Positions 17,174 to 25,746 of a stretch of 64,000 bases of DNA are shown here, piece by piece. The notes under the pieces were generated by a model. The model was not told the origin of the DNA. It searched no databases and saw nothing but the letters and a program-made list of their open reading frames with translations. The stretch is taken from positions 1-64,000 of the forward strand of contig CAYSPG010000007.1 of NCBI GenBank assembly GCA_964432885.1, in the 5' to 3' direction. This DNA is from CAYSPG01 sp964432885 (GTDB lineage: Bacteria; Bacteroidota; Bacteroidia; AKYH767-A; OLB10). Positions within the stretch are counted from its first letter, which is position 1. Every line of letters begins with the position of its first letter. Made by a program: the position numbers and the translations under genes.

Positions 17174-17196
17174 CATAACATCAAATTAATGTTATG
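17174..17196. promoter_or_regulatory. Palindrome in the kinase/ppk1 divergent promoter region
   Basis: Perfect inverted repeat CATAACAT-N7-ATGTTATG, 34 bp upstream of the ppk1 start and 110 bp upstream of the kinase start. No adjacent poly-T makes it a terminator. Its position in a divergent intergenic region suggests an operator, but the regulator is unknown. Confidence 0.4.
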
Positions 17197-17230
17197 CTAT
17201 TATTTTTATCGAACTTGGCACAGACATTTT

Positions 17231-19285
17231 ATGGAAAAATACCCCCTTATTAATCGCGACATCAGTTGGTTGTCATTTAATGCCCGTGTGTTGCAGGAGG
17301 CTGCCGACCCGCAGGTGCCGCTGATAGAGCGTGTAAAGTTTTTAGGAATTTACTCAAACAACCTTGATGAGTTTTTCAGGGTTCGTGTTGCGATAATTAA
17401 GCGACTTTTAAAAGTTGGAAAAGCAAAAAAAATTTTGGGCGAAGATGCCGATAAACTTCTTGCCCGTATGCAAAAAACTATTGTTGCCCAACAAGATATT
17501 TTTGAAGAAACATACAGTCAGATTTTAAAGGAACTTGAGCTGCACGGCATTTTTATTTTAAACGAAAAACAACTTAGCAGCGAACAGGCTCAGTTTGTAA
17601 GAAGTTATTTTAAAAAAAACGTGCAGCCTACACTTGTACCTATAATGGTTGAAAACGCGCCATCGTTTCCATATTTACGCGACCGCGCCATTTATCTTTT
17701 TATAGGTATGGAAAAAAAGAAAAAAGATACTAAAGGACAATATGCGCTGGTAGAAATTCCAACCGATGTGCTTTCGCGTTTTTTGGTTTTGCCAAAAGAC
17801 AACAAATACATTATGCTTTTGGATGACGTAATTCGCTTTTGCCTTGACGAAATTTTTTCGCAATTTGAATATGATTACATACGTGCTTATACCATAAAAC
17901 TTACCCGCGATGCCGAGCTTGACATTGAACAGGATGTAACAAAAAGCCTGGTAAAAAAAATTTCAGAAAGTATTAAAAGAAGGAAAAAAGCGCAGCCGGT
18001 ACGGTTGGTGTATGACGAAACCATGCCTGAAGAAATGCTTTCCTTTTTGATAAAAAAATTAAAATTCAGTAAGCAGGATAACCCCATTCCGGGAGGCCGG
18101 TACCACAATTTTGTTGACTTTATAAATTTTCCGAACATAGGCCGCAGCGAGCTTAAGTATAAATTCCCATCTCCGCTAAATCATTTGCGCCTAAGTTCTC
18201 ACGAAAGCATGTTTAAAGCCATTAAAGAAAAAGATGTGCTGCTGCATTTTCCATACCAAAGTTACCACCACATTATTGACTTGCTTCGCGAGGCTGCCAT
18301 TGACCCTAAAGTGCGCAGCATACACATTACGCTTTACCGTGCGGCAAAAAAATCGAACATTATAAATGCACTAATTAATGCTGTAAAAAATGGCAAGCAG
18401 GTAACCGCTGTTGTTGAACTGCAGGCGCGCTTTGATGAGGAAGCAAACATACACTGGGCAAACAAATTGCAGGAAGAGGGTGTACGCATAGTATATGGAG
18501 TACAGGGGTTAAAAGTGCATTCAAAATTGTTTTTAATAACGCGTATCGAAGAAAACAAAATGATACGATACGCACATATAGGCACCGGAAACTTTAACGA
18601 AGACACAGCAAGAGTTTACACCGATTTAAGTTTACTAACCTGCGACAAACGAATTACCACCGAAGTGGAAAAAATTTTTGGGTTTTATAACAACAACTAC
18701 AAAACCGGCAGCTACAAACATATTGTGGTTTCACCATTTACCATGCGCAAACGGTTTTTACATTATATCAACAAAGAAATTGAATTTGCCAAAGCGGGTA
18801 AGCCATGCGGTATCATTTTAAAAATGAATTCGCTTGTTGACGAAGACCTTATAAAAAAACTATACGAAGCATCAAAAGCAGGAGTTAAAATAAAACTAAT
18901 TGTGCGCAGCATTTGCTCCATTGTGCCGGGTTTAAAGGGGGTTAGCGAAAACATTGAAGCCATAAGCATAGTGGATAAATACCTCGAACATCACCGCGTT
19001 TTTATTTTTACTCATGGAGGAAACGAAAAATATTTTATCTCCTCAGCCGACTGGATGATGCGCAACCTTGACATGCGCTCAGAGGTGGCAGTACCTATTT
19101 ATGACAAGGACTTGCAACAGGAAATAAAAAAGGTAATAGATATTATGTGGAATGACAATATAAAAGCACGCTTACTCAATAAATCACAGGACAACCAATT
19201 CCGTTCATCGTATAATAAGCAGCGGGTTCGTGCACAAGAGGATGTGTATAAGTTCCTGCGAAGCAGCAATCGCACCGAAAAATAA
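17231..19285 (+). CDS. ppk1: Polyphosphate kinase 1
   Basis: Makes polyphosphate reversibly from ATP. A 684-aa protein from the ATG at 17231, where the conserved N-terminus 'NRDISWLSFNARVLQEA' begins; the open frame extends upstream to 17069 without family similarity. Two active-site histidines match the family: H430 in 'KVHSKLFLI' (phosphorylated His) and the His pair at 587/588 in 'LEHHRVFIF'. 'GTGNFNEDTARVYTD' is the conserved PLD-like region. Length is normal for PPK1. Followed after 74 bp by ppx, a common pairing for polyphosphate turnover. Confidence 0.97.
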   Translation: MEKYPLINRDISWLSFNARVLQEAADPQVPLIERVKFLGIYSNNLDEFFRVRVAIIKRLLKVGKAKKILGEDADKLLARMQKTIVAQQDIFEETYSQILKELELHGIFILNEKQLSSEQAQFVRSYFKKNVQPTLVPIMVENAPSFPYLRDRAIYLFIGMEKKKKDTKGQYALVEIPTDVLSRFLVLPKDNKYIMLLDDVIRFCLDEIFSQFEYDYIRAYTIKLTRDAELDIEQDVTKSLVKKISESIKRRKKAQPVRLVYDETMPEEMLSFLIKKLKFSKQDNPIPGGRYHNFVDFINFPNIGRSELKYKFPSPLNHLRLSSHESMFKAIKEKDVLLHFPYQSYHHIIDLLREAAIDPKVRSIHITLYRAAKKSNIINALINAVKNGKQVTAVVELQARFDEEANIHWANKLQEEGVRIVYGVQGLKVHSKLFLITRIEENKMIRYAHIGTGNFNEDTARVYTDLSLLTCDKRITTEVEKIFGFYNNNYKTGSYKHIVVSPFTMRKRFLHYINKEIEFAKAGKPCGIILKMNSLVDEDLIKKLYEASKAGVKIKLIVRSICSIVPGLKGVSENIEAISIVDKYLEHHRVFIFTHGGNEKYFISSADWMMRNLDMRSEVAVPIYDKDLQQEIKKVIDIMWNDNIKARLLNKSQDNQFRSSYNKQRVRAQEDVYKFLRSSNRTEK

Positions 19286-19359
19286 AGGTGCATTTTTATA
19301 GCTGAACTTTTATTTGTAATTCTGTGCCTAAACAATACAACTTTAGCAACGAAGAAGAA

Positions 19360-20265
19360 ATGCGATTTGCAGCCATTGATGTAGGAAGTAACGCTGTGCG
19401 GCTTTTACTGTGCCACGTGCATGTAAAGGACGGTGAGGAGGTATATAAAAAAAGTGAACTGGTGCGCATGCCCATCCGCCTGGGCGAAGATGCCTTTGTA
19501 AATAAATTTATAAGTGGAGAAAAAGCTCATCGCTTAATTCAAACCATGAAGGCATTTAAACTTTTAATAGATGCGTTTGAAGCAGTTGATTATCGCGCTT
19601 GTGCAACAGCCGCCATGCGCGAAGCAAAAAACGGAAAAGAACTGGTGGACAGAATTAAAAAAGAAGCCGGACTTGATTTAGAAATTATTGATGGCAGCCT
19701 TGAAGCACAAATAATTTACTCAAATCACGTAGCCGAACATTTAGAGCAAGACTCCTCCTACTTATATATTGATGTGGGCGGTGGCAGTACAGAGCTTACC
19801 CTTTTTCATAAAGGCAAGCAGGTTGTGTCCCGCTCATTTAATGTTGGAACCATTAGGTTGTTACACGAGCAGGTAAGCAAAGACTATTGGGAGGAATTTA
19901 AAACCTGGATTCGTACCAACACCAAAAATTATGCTCCGCTTACCGGTATTGGCAGTGGAGGCAACATCAACAAAATTTTTAAAATGACCAAACGCAAGGA
20001 TGGCAAACCCATTAGCCTTGATGAGGTAAAAGCTATTTACGAAACTGTTAGCAGCTATAGCTATGAAGACCGCGTGCAGGTACTTGGGTTAAACCCCGAC
20101 CGTGCTGATGTTATTATTCCTGCATCAAAAATTTTTATGACCGTGATGAAAAATGCGGGTATCGAAAAAATATTTGTGCCTCAGATAGGATTAAGCGATG
20201 GACTTATACATCTATTGTATGAGAAATATAAAAATTCGCTTTCGGCAGGAGTTATTGAAAAGTAA
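19360..20265 (+). CDS. ppx: Exopolyphosphatase / Ppx-GppA family
   Basis: Hydrolyses polyphosphate from the ends, or pppGpp in GppA relatives. A 301-aa actin-fold protein: 'AAIDVGSNAVRLL' (phosphate-1 loop), 'ATAAMREAKNG', 'YIDVGGGSTELTLF' and 'GIGSGGNINKI'. The ATG at 19360 begins right at the conserved fold; an in-frame GTG at 19324 would add 12 residues. It is shorter than the 500-aa Ppx of E. coli, which is usual for Bacteroidota. Downstream partner of ppk1, with a 14-bp convergent 3' overlap with the GH1 gene. Confidence 0.93.
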   Translation: MRFAAIDVGSNAVRLLLCHVHVKDGEEVYKKSELVRMPIRLGEDAFVNKFISGEKAHRLIQTMKAFKLLIDAFEAVDYRACATAAMREAKNGKELVDRIKKEAGLDLEIIDGSLEAQIIYSNHVAEHLEQDSSYLYIDVGGGSTELTLFHKGKQVVSRSFNVGTIRLLHEQVSKDYWEEFKTWIRTNTKNYAPLTGIGSGGNINKIFKMTKRKDGKPISLDEVKAIYETVSSYSYEDRVQVLGLNPDRADVIIPASKIFMTVMKNAGIEKIFVPQIGLSDGLIHLLYEKYKNSLSAGVIEK

Positions 20266-21616
20266 CTTTATGCTGACTTAGAAATTCTTTTACCCACCAA
20301 CCCGAATTTTTTATTGTTCTGGCCTGCGTTTCAAAATCAATGTGCACTAACCCAAAGCGCGGCTCAAATCCCTCTGCCCATTCAAAATTATCAAGCAACG
20401 ACCAAACAAAAAATCCTTCAACAGGAATATTTTCATGCCTGGCTTTTATTATCTGTGCAAGGTGTTTTTTTAAATAATCGGCCCGCAAGTCATCTTTAAT
20501 TATTCCGCTCTTTAATTCATCGTGCAATCCAATGCCACTTTCTGTGATGATAAATTTTTTTATGCTTTTATAATTGCTTAATTGTTTTAAAATAAGGTAA
20601 ACCGACTCAGGAAAAATTTCCCACCCCATAGCAGTAACCGGCACATTTCTTTTAGTTGCTGGGATTAACTGAGCCCTCATAAATGGAGTAAAAAACGAAT
20701 GCCTGACAATTTCGCGGGTGTAATTTTGTACTCCTATAAAATCAAAATCAAATTGAAGTTTATACCTGTCGTCTTGTTTATAATAATCTTCGATACGTTT
20801 TAAAAACGGTAATTCGTGTTTAGGATACCCAAGGCCAAGTGCCGGCTCAAGAAACAACCGGTTTAATAGTGCATCCATTCGTTTTGACGCACGTACATTT
20901 TTCTCTGAATCATTTACCGGCTGTACCGGTGCAAATGAAAACGTGGTTCCAATGTTTGCTGATTTAACTTCATCCCTTAAAATTCGACCTCCTTCGGCCT
21001 GGCACAATGCTGCATGGTGTACTGCCTTTAAAAAATTACCCGGCCCTTTTTTACCCGGTGCATGAATTCCTAAAAAATAGCCTGCACCAGTAAATACAAG
21101 CGGTTCGTTTAACACCATCCAGTTTTTTACACGGTCGCCAAATTTTTGAGCGCATAACTTTACGTATCCGGCAAACCAATTAACAACATCACGATTTGTC
21201 CAGCCACCTTTTTCTTCAAGCGCATGTGGTAAATCCCAATGATAAAGTGTAATCCATGGTGTAATATTTTTTTTTAAACAACTGTCAATAATTTTACTGT
21301 AAAAGTCAACCCCATGTTCATTAACTTCTCCTATTCCATCAGGGAAAATACGGGACCACGAAATACTAAACCGGTAATTTGAAATGCCAAGAGCAGAAAT
21401 TAAGCTAATATCCTCATCAAAAAAATGATAATGATTGCATGCAACATTTCCATGGTGGTTGTTTTTAATTTTACCTTTTTTGTTTGAAAATGCATCCCAA
21501 ATCGAAAGTCCTTTTCCATGTGCGTTATGTGCTCCTTCTATCTGGTATGCAGATGTGGAAACTCCCCACGAAAAATTATTTCCAAAATCAGCGGCCTTTA
21601 AATTATCGCTATGCAT
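20252..21616 (-). CDS. GH1 family beta-glucosidase
   Basis: A 454-aa glycoside hydrolase family 1 enzyme, predicted to release glucose or related sugars from beta-glycosides. It shows the N-terminal signature 'NFSWGVSTSAYQIEGA', the acid/base Glu in 'WMVLNEPLVFTGAG', the nucleophile Glu in 'FIITESGIG' (usually ITENG), and the C-terminal substrate motif 'WSLLDNFEWAEGFEPRFGLVHID'. Length is typical. No signal peptide, so probably cytoplasmic. Its 3' end overlaps the end of ppx by 14 bp in convergent orientation. Confidence 0.95.
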   Translation of the reverse strand: MHSDNLKAADFGNNFSWGVSTSAYQIEGAHNAHGKGLSIWDAFSNKKGKIKNNHHGNVACNHYHFFDEDISLISALGISNYRFSISWSRIFPDGIGEVNEHGVDFYSKIIDSCLKKNITPWITLYHWDLPHALEEKGGWTNRDVVNWFAGYVKLCAQKFGDRVKNWMVLNEPLVFTGAGYFLGIHAPGKKGPGNFLKAVHHAALCQAEGGRILRDEVKSANIGTTFSFAPVQPVNDSEKNVRASKRMDALLNRLFLEPALGLGYPKHELPFLKRIEDYYKQDDRYKLQFDFDFIGVQNYTREIVRHSFFTPFMRAQLIPATKRNVPVTAMGWEIFPESVYLILKQLSNYKSIKKFIITESGIGLHDELKSGIIKDDLRADYLKKHLAQIIKARHENIPVEGFFVWSLLDNFEWAEGFEPRFGLVHIDFETQARTIKNSGWWVKEFLSQHKVTFQ

Positions 21617-21667
21617 GCTATTTATTCAACAATAGTAATGCTTTTTAAAAAAAATAGCGAATTTTAT

Positions 21668-22711
21668 TTAATGTGTGTGTGAAATAGCCGGAAGCTGAAC
21701 AGAAACCATTGGTTGAATAACTTTTTGTGGTTGAACATTTAAAATTGTTTTTACAATCAGTTCGGCATTATCCGGGTAATTTACTTTTACAATTTCTTTT
21801 TCGTTAAGCCAAGTTTCTATTTTACTATGATGTTTTTTCTTTAGTTTTTTAATTACAGTAACTCCCATTGATTTAAGAACATCACCGTTATACTGCTGTT
21901 CAAACTGTGATTTTTGAGGAATAACTAAAAGTTTTTTCTTCAAATACATCGCTTCGGTTGTGGTGCCAAATCCGGCAGCAGTTATTACACCTTTGCAATG
22001 TAAGATACTTTTGCTAAACGCTTTGGTTTCTACAGGAAAGATGGTAATGTTTTTTACAACATCTTTATTTCTTGCGCTTTTCGAAAACAGCTCCCATTCA
22101 ACATCATTAAATTTTTTTAAATGGGTTATTACCTTTTCTTCATCATAAGCCGGAAGATAAACTGTGTAGTGTTTTTTTTCTTTGGGTTCGCTGTTGCGTA
22201 TTTCTTTACGGATTACAGGAGTAAAAATGTTTTTATCAAACGATTTGTAGTGAAATCCAAATGGAATAGTAACCGGTGCGTAATGTTGTAAAATTAAGCG
22301 TCCTGTTAAATCAATTTTTTTGCTGCGCGGAACATTGGGATTTAAAAGCGCATATTGGTTGCTTAACCCAATGCACTGAATTTTTTTCATACTGCATGCC
22401 CATGCTGACACGGGCTCAAAATCACTAATCACTAAATCGTAGCGCTCAACAGGCAGGTGCTTAATGTCTCGCAGCAGATTTAGGGAATTGCTTTTTAAAA
22501 AAGTGTCCAGAAAATCGATTCCGCCATTTTTACCAAATGTGAAACCAAATCCCTTTAGCCGATAATTAATGTAATAGGGAAAGTCAATTTTAAACTCAGG
22601 ACCACTTATCAGGATATCAACATCGGCATATTTTTTAAGTATCGGTAAAATTTCCAGTGCGCGGCCAATGTGCCCGTTTCCTGTTGATTGAATAGCGTAT
22701 AATACTTTCAT
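21668..22711 (-). CDS. MurG-like glycosyltransferase (GT-B fold)
   Basis: A 347-aa protein from the ATG at 22711 ('MKVLYAIQSTGNGHIGRALEI'). A start at 22723 would overlap the upstream gene by 8 bp. The Gly-rich N-terminal loop with 'GNGHIGRA' and the C-terminal 'GVITAAGFGTTTEAMYLKKKLLVIP' fit GT28/MurG-type transferases. The acceptor is unknown. It follows the LpxH-like phosphoesterase by 4 bp and is probably in one operon with it, which suggests a role in envelope lipid or glycan synthesis. Confidence 0.8.
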   Translation of the reverse strand: MKVLYAIQSTGNGHIGRALEILPILKKYADVDILISGPEFKIDFPYYINYRLKGFGFTFGKNGGIDFLDTFLKSNSLNLLRDIKHLPVERYDLVISDFEPVSAWACSMKKIQCIGLSNQYALLNPNVPRSKKIDLTGRLILQHYAPVTIPFGFHYKSFDKNIFTPVIRKEIRNSEPKEKKHYTVYLPAYDEEKVITHLKKFNDVEWELFSKSARNKDVVKNITIFPVETKAFSKSILHCKGVITAAGFGTTTEAMYLKKKLLVIPQKSQFEQQYNGDVLKSMGVTVIKKLKKKHHSKIETWLNEKEIVKVNYPDNAELIVKTILNVQPQKVIQPMVSVQLPAISHTH

Positions 22712-22715
22712 GGCT

Positions 22716-23579
22716 CTATACATTTAAAAGTTCAAACTCTTTTATCATATGCTGAAAAAGGATTTTGGTGGAAGGTACCGGTTCGCTTAAATCTTCGGCA
22801 GGTGCAGGTTGCTCCACGGGATACTTATACAGATTCCATTCATCATTATTATATTCAAGGGCCGTTAGATTCTCTACCCAGTCACCCGAGTTGAGGTAAA
22901 CCACCGTTCCATTATCGGTGGCTATATTTTTTATTTCAGGATGATGAATGTGTCCGCAAACCACATAGTCGTAGTTTTTAGAAATGGCAATATCGGCACA
23001 TGTTTGTTCAAAGTTGTTGATAAACTTAACGGCACTTTTAACACTGTTTTTAATATTTTTTGAAAGCGAAATTTTTCCTTTGCCCATTTTTTCGGAAATA
23101 AAATTTACCATGCGGTTTAGCAAAATCAATAAATCATATCCAACCGCACCAGCCTTTGCCAGCCACTTGCTATGCTGCATGGTAACATCAAATACATCAC
23201 CATGAAATACCCAGGCTTTTTTATTTCCCAATTGTAACACCACCTTGTTGGCAATGGTAAACGAGCCTAAATGAAAGCCGGTAAACTTTCTTAGCATTTC
23301 ATCGTGATTGCCTGTTATGTAAATTACTTCGGTACCTTGGGATATAAGTTTGGTAAGTTGGCACAACACTTTCATGTGCGAAGCAGGAAAAAAACGTTTG
23401 TTAAACTGCCACACATCTATTATGTCACCATTTAAAATAAGTTTTCGTGGTTTAATGCTGCTTAAATAACGGCTTAGTTCTTTTGCATGACAACCGTAGG
23501 TGCCAAGATGAACATCCGATAAAACAACAATATCAACTTCCCGTTTTGTAATGCTGTTGTTATCGGTAATGTGGTTCAT
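22716..23579 (-). CDS. LpxH-like metallophosphoesterase (UDP-2,3-diacylglucosamine hydrolase-like)
   Basis: A 287-aa calcineurin-type phosphoesterase with all five metal-binding blocks: 'VLSDVHLG', 'LNGDIIDVWQF', 'YITGNHDEM', 'VFHGDVFDV' and 'VCGHIHHPE'. The 'DIIDVW' block resembles LpxH, which cleaves UDP-2,3-diacylglucosamine in lipid A synthesis. Whether this is the main LpxH or a paralogue cannot be told. The start overlaps the stop of a 39-codon open frame (ATGA at 23576-23579), and the glycosyltransferase follows directly. Confidence 0.85.
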   Translation of the reverse strand: MNHITDNNSITKREVDIVVLSDVHLGTYGCHAKELSRYLSSIKPRKLILNGDIIDVWQFNKRFFPASHMKVLCQLTKLISQGTEVIYITGNHDEMLRKFTGFHLGSFTIANKVVLQLGNKKAWVFHGDVFDVTMQHSKWLAKAGAVGYDLLILLNRMVNFISEKMGKGKISLSKNIKNSVKSAVKFINNFEQTCADIAISKNYDYVVCGHIHHPEIKNIATDNGTVVYLNSGDWVENLTALEYNNDEWNLYKYPVEQPAPAEDLSEPVPSTKILFQHMIKEFELLNV

Positions 23580-23695
23580 GCAATAGCGTGTTTAGAGGAT
23601 GCCCTGGCCATTGCATGGTAAGGCATAAGGTACAGCAATTGTTTATAAAACAATTTGTACGTTATGTAGTGTATAAAGCGTTTAACAGCTTTCAT
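23576..23695 (-). CDS. Possible 39-aa basic small protein coupled to the phosphoesterase gene
   Basis: A short frame from ATG at 23695 reading 'MKAVKRFIHYITYKLFYKQ' and ending '...SKHAIA'. It is rich in Lys, Tyr and Phe. Its stop overlaps the phosphoesterase start as ATGA, a classic translational-coupling arrangement. The amphipathic composition could suit membrane association. It may instead be a leader peptide or chance. No family recognised. Confidence 0.4.
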   Translation of the reverse strand: MKAVKRFIHYITYKLFYKQLLYLMPYHAMARASSKHAIA

Positions 23696-23772
23696 TTTAC
23701 CTCTGTAATTTGAGTACAATATTACGCCAGGCTTATAAAGAAGACATTGCCCTATTATTAGGTTAATGTTAA

Positions 23773-23795
23773 TATCAACACGGGGGGTGTTGATA
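23773..23795. promoter_or_regulatory. Perfect 9-bp inverted repeat (operator or weak stem-loop)
   Basis: TATCAACAC-GGGGG-GTGTTGATA lies between the 3' end of the small gene at 23841-24053 and the start region of the phosphoesterase operon (about 78 bp upstream of the 23695 ATG). No T-tract follows on either strand, so an operator for the operon is as likely as a terminator for the small gene. Confidence 0.4.
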
Positions 23796-23840
23796 AAGTT
23801 AAAGTAAAAAAGGGTGATTAAATAAGATAAACCAACACGC

Positions 23841-24053
23841 TTAGTGCAGCTCCAGTTTGGCAGATAAAATGGCCATTAACTCATCCAGTGTACCGGGTAA
23901 ATGCTTTTTAATAAAATGATACTCCATCGGAAAGTTTTCTTTAGCCTTCATTTCTTGTCCGCTATTAATTAATGTAAAAGCGTTGCGGCACATCAGGCAC
24001 AAGTCGGTATTTTGACCCGGCTGTTTATTTAGGTTTAAATGGAAAGAAGTCAT
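23841..24053 (-). CDS. Small hypothetical protein with a CxxC pair
   Basis: A 70-aa protein, not recognised. It holds one C-x-x-C ('LCLMCRNAF') that could bind metal or act in redox, and a charged, helix-forming C-terminal half ('EYHFIKKHLPGTLDELMAIL'). No signal peptide. It stands alone between the phosphoesterase operon and a secreted-protein gene. Amino-acid composition looks like a real protein; function unknown. Confidence 0.55.
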   Translation of the reverse strand: MTSFHLNLNKQPGQNTDLCLMCRNAFTLINSGQEMKAKENFPMEYHFIKKHLPGTLDELMAILSAKLELH

Positions 24054-24181
24054 GATGTTTGATTTTAGTTTGGTTTATCCAAAAATAACTCAAACAACTG
24101 CCCGTATAACAAAACCAATGTTAAGTTTACTTTAACAAAACCTGTAAAAAGTATATAATAGCAGTAGCCCTTGTTGCAATT

Positions 24182-24916
24182 TTAATTTTTTACAAATGCT
24201 TTTCTTATAAGTGCATTATCGGTTTGTAGCCCTATAACATAAACGCCCTTAGGTAAATGTGAAACAGAAAGTGTAATGGCTGATGACAGATTAGCCGAAG
24301 AAACTGATTCCATTATCATTCCCATCGTATTATAAATACTAATGTTTACCGGATAAGGTATTTCCGGTGCATCCATTTTTAATGTCAAATTATCGGATGC
24401 GGGATTAGGGAAAAGAATAATTTTATTGTTTAACAAATATTCGTTTGTAGAATTGGGCACGCAGTCTATTACCTTAAATGAACAAGCATCTCCATTTAAA
24501 TAGGTGTGGATGGTATTTAAATCAACACTGCAGAATTGCCCGCTTAGAATAGTAAAACGAATTATTACCAGTGGGGTGTTGTTTGAATAGTTTGTAAAGC
24601 TGAATGATGTAAATCTTACCAGCGAATCGTTGGGGTTGTAATAGGATAAATCAGAGATATAGGTTGTGAGATCCAGAATAGAATCGTACATAAAATTAAG
24701 CTGATTGTACTTAAACGAAAAATCCAGAGCGTTAATGGTATCGTCAGATAAAAAGTAAACGGGGAACTCAACGGTTGTGCCGTTCACTATTGATTGCGAA
24801 ATATCAAACACCACCGTATCCTGCGCATTAATCACTGATGTGGATTGCACGTTGCTTTGCGCACTACATATATTGGCTATAAGCAGTAGTACTGCAACTA
24901 TTAGTTTCTTTAGCAT
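24182..24916 (-). CDS. T9SS protein with a cohesin-like domain
   Basis: A 244-aa secreted protein: signal peptide (1-19), one beta-sandwich domain at about 30-160 with a cohesin-like pattern ('VEFPVYFLSDDTINALDFSFKYN', 'LVRFTSFSF', 'VIIRFTIL'), then a type A CTD ('LFPNPASDNLTLK' ... 'KGVYVIGLQ'). A homologous domain with the same 'ALDF.F.YNQ' and 'VRFTS.S' words is in the 25747-29157 protein (about 930-1045). Cohesins bind dockerins, and dockerin-like repeats end the two neighbouring secreted proteins, so a surface pairing is inferred. Confidence 0.8.
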   Translation of the reverse strand: MLKKLIVAVLLLIANICSAQSNVQSTSVINAQDTVVFDISQSIVNGTTVEFPVYFLSDDTINALDFSFKYNQLNFMYDSILDLTTYISDLSYYNPNDSLVRFTSFSFTNYSNNTPLVIIRFTILSGQFCSVDLNTIHTYLNGDACSFKVIDCVPNSTNEYLLNNKIILFPNPASDNLTLKMDAPEIPYPVNISIYNTMGMIMESVSSANLSSAITLSVSHLPKGVYVIGLQTDNALIRKAFVKN

Positions 24917-25017
24917 AGCTTTAAATTTATAAAAAGCAAACCTCTTTACTTATGGTAATTAAACTGTAACCTCTGCTTTAAGGAATTGTAAACGTTTTGC
25001 CAGCATATAAGACGCTG

Positions 25018-25596
25018 CTAAGGCGTACATGCCTGATTAAATTTCCCCAGCAATTGTAAAAAATCATACATGTCAACAATACCATCGCTGGTAATGTCTT
25101 CGGGGCATCCGTTGCAGGTTGTGTTTAATGCTGACTGAAGGATTATAAAATCATTTGTATCGGTTATGCCGTCATTATTAAAGTCGGTTGGCATTTGGGT
25201 AATGGTTAACACTGCATTATAATTGGTAACAACACAACTGCTGTTGCAACCTGTTATCACACAACGGTAATTTTTTCCGTTTAATGAGTCGGGCGGATTG
25301 GTAATGATTAGCGTTGCTGTATTTGTTCCGCTGTAAACAGCATTGTCGGTAAGCAGCATACCGTTTTCGCGCCATTGGTAAGTAAAAGGTGCTGTTCCGC
25401 AAATAACAACTGTAAATTGCACGACCCCGTTATATGCACAAACCGAAGGTGGGCTTACCGGCTGCTGCGAAACAGAAACAGGAATGCAGGTGCATCCATT
25501 ACCCGGAAAGGTGCGCTGTAAAACTTTGTCTTGAGCACTACACCATTCACAACACAGAAGTAAATAAATAAATATCAGGTTGCGGCTAAGGTTCAT
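25018..25596 (-). CDS. Secreted Ig-like protein ending in dockerin-like repeats
   Basis: A 192-aa protein: signal peptide (1-21), an Ig-like domain (about 45-135, 'YQWRENGMLLTDN', 'YRCVITGC'), then two calcium-loop repeats typical of dockerin type I: 'DFNNDGITDTNDFIILQSAL' and 'DITSDGIVDMYDFLQLLGKF', ending 'NQACTP'. There is no T9SS CTD. The same ending ('DFLQLLGKFNQSC') closes the 29473-31131 protein. The Asp/Asn at loop positions 1, 3, 5 and 12 are present in both repeats. It may attach to the cohesin-like domains of its neighbours. Confidence 0.8.
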   Translation of the reverse strand: MNLSRNLIFIYLLLCCEWCSAQDKVLQRTFPGNGCTCIPVSVSQQPVSPPSVCAYNGVVQFTVVICGTAPFTYQWRENGMLLTDNAVYSGTNTATLIITNPPDSLNGKNYRCVITGCNSSCVVTNYNAVLTITQMPTDFNNDGITDTNDFIILQSALNTTCNGCPEDITSDGIVDMYDFLQLLGKFNQACTP

Positions 25597-25694
25597 CTGA
25601 ATAATTAAATAGCGGTTGTTTTATTGCGAAACGAAATTGAAAAGAAAAACTTATCTGTAAGGTAAAATGATGTTATGTTATTATTAATAAAATG

Positions 25695-25723
25695 AAAAAC
25701 CCCGGCACAAGGCCAGGGCTTTT
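25695..25723 (-). terminator. Rho-independent terminator of the 1136-aa T9SS gene
   Basis: On the minus strand a GCCCTGGC-type stem pairs with GCCGGGG across a 5-nt loop (one G-U) and is followed by TTTTT. It starts about 24 bp after the stop at 25747. Confidence 0.75.
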
Positions 25724-25746
25724 CGGTGTTAACTAACGGTACTAAA

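Noticed and set aside
17069..17230. N-terminal extension of ppk1
   Set aside because: The 54 extra residues are Cys/Tyr/Asn-rich, unlike the PPK1 family, and cover the divergent promoter.
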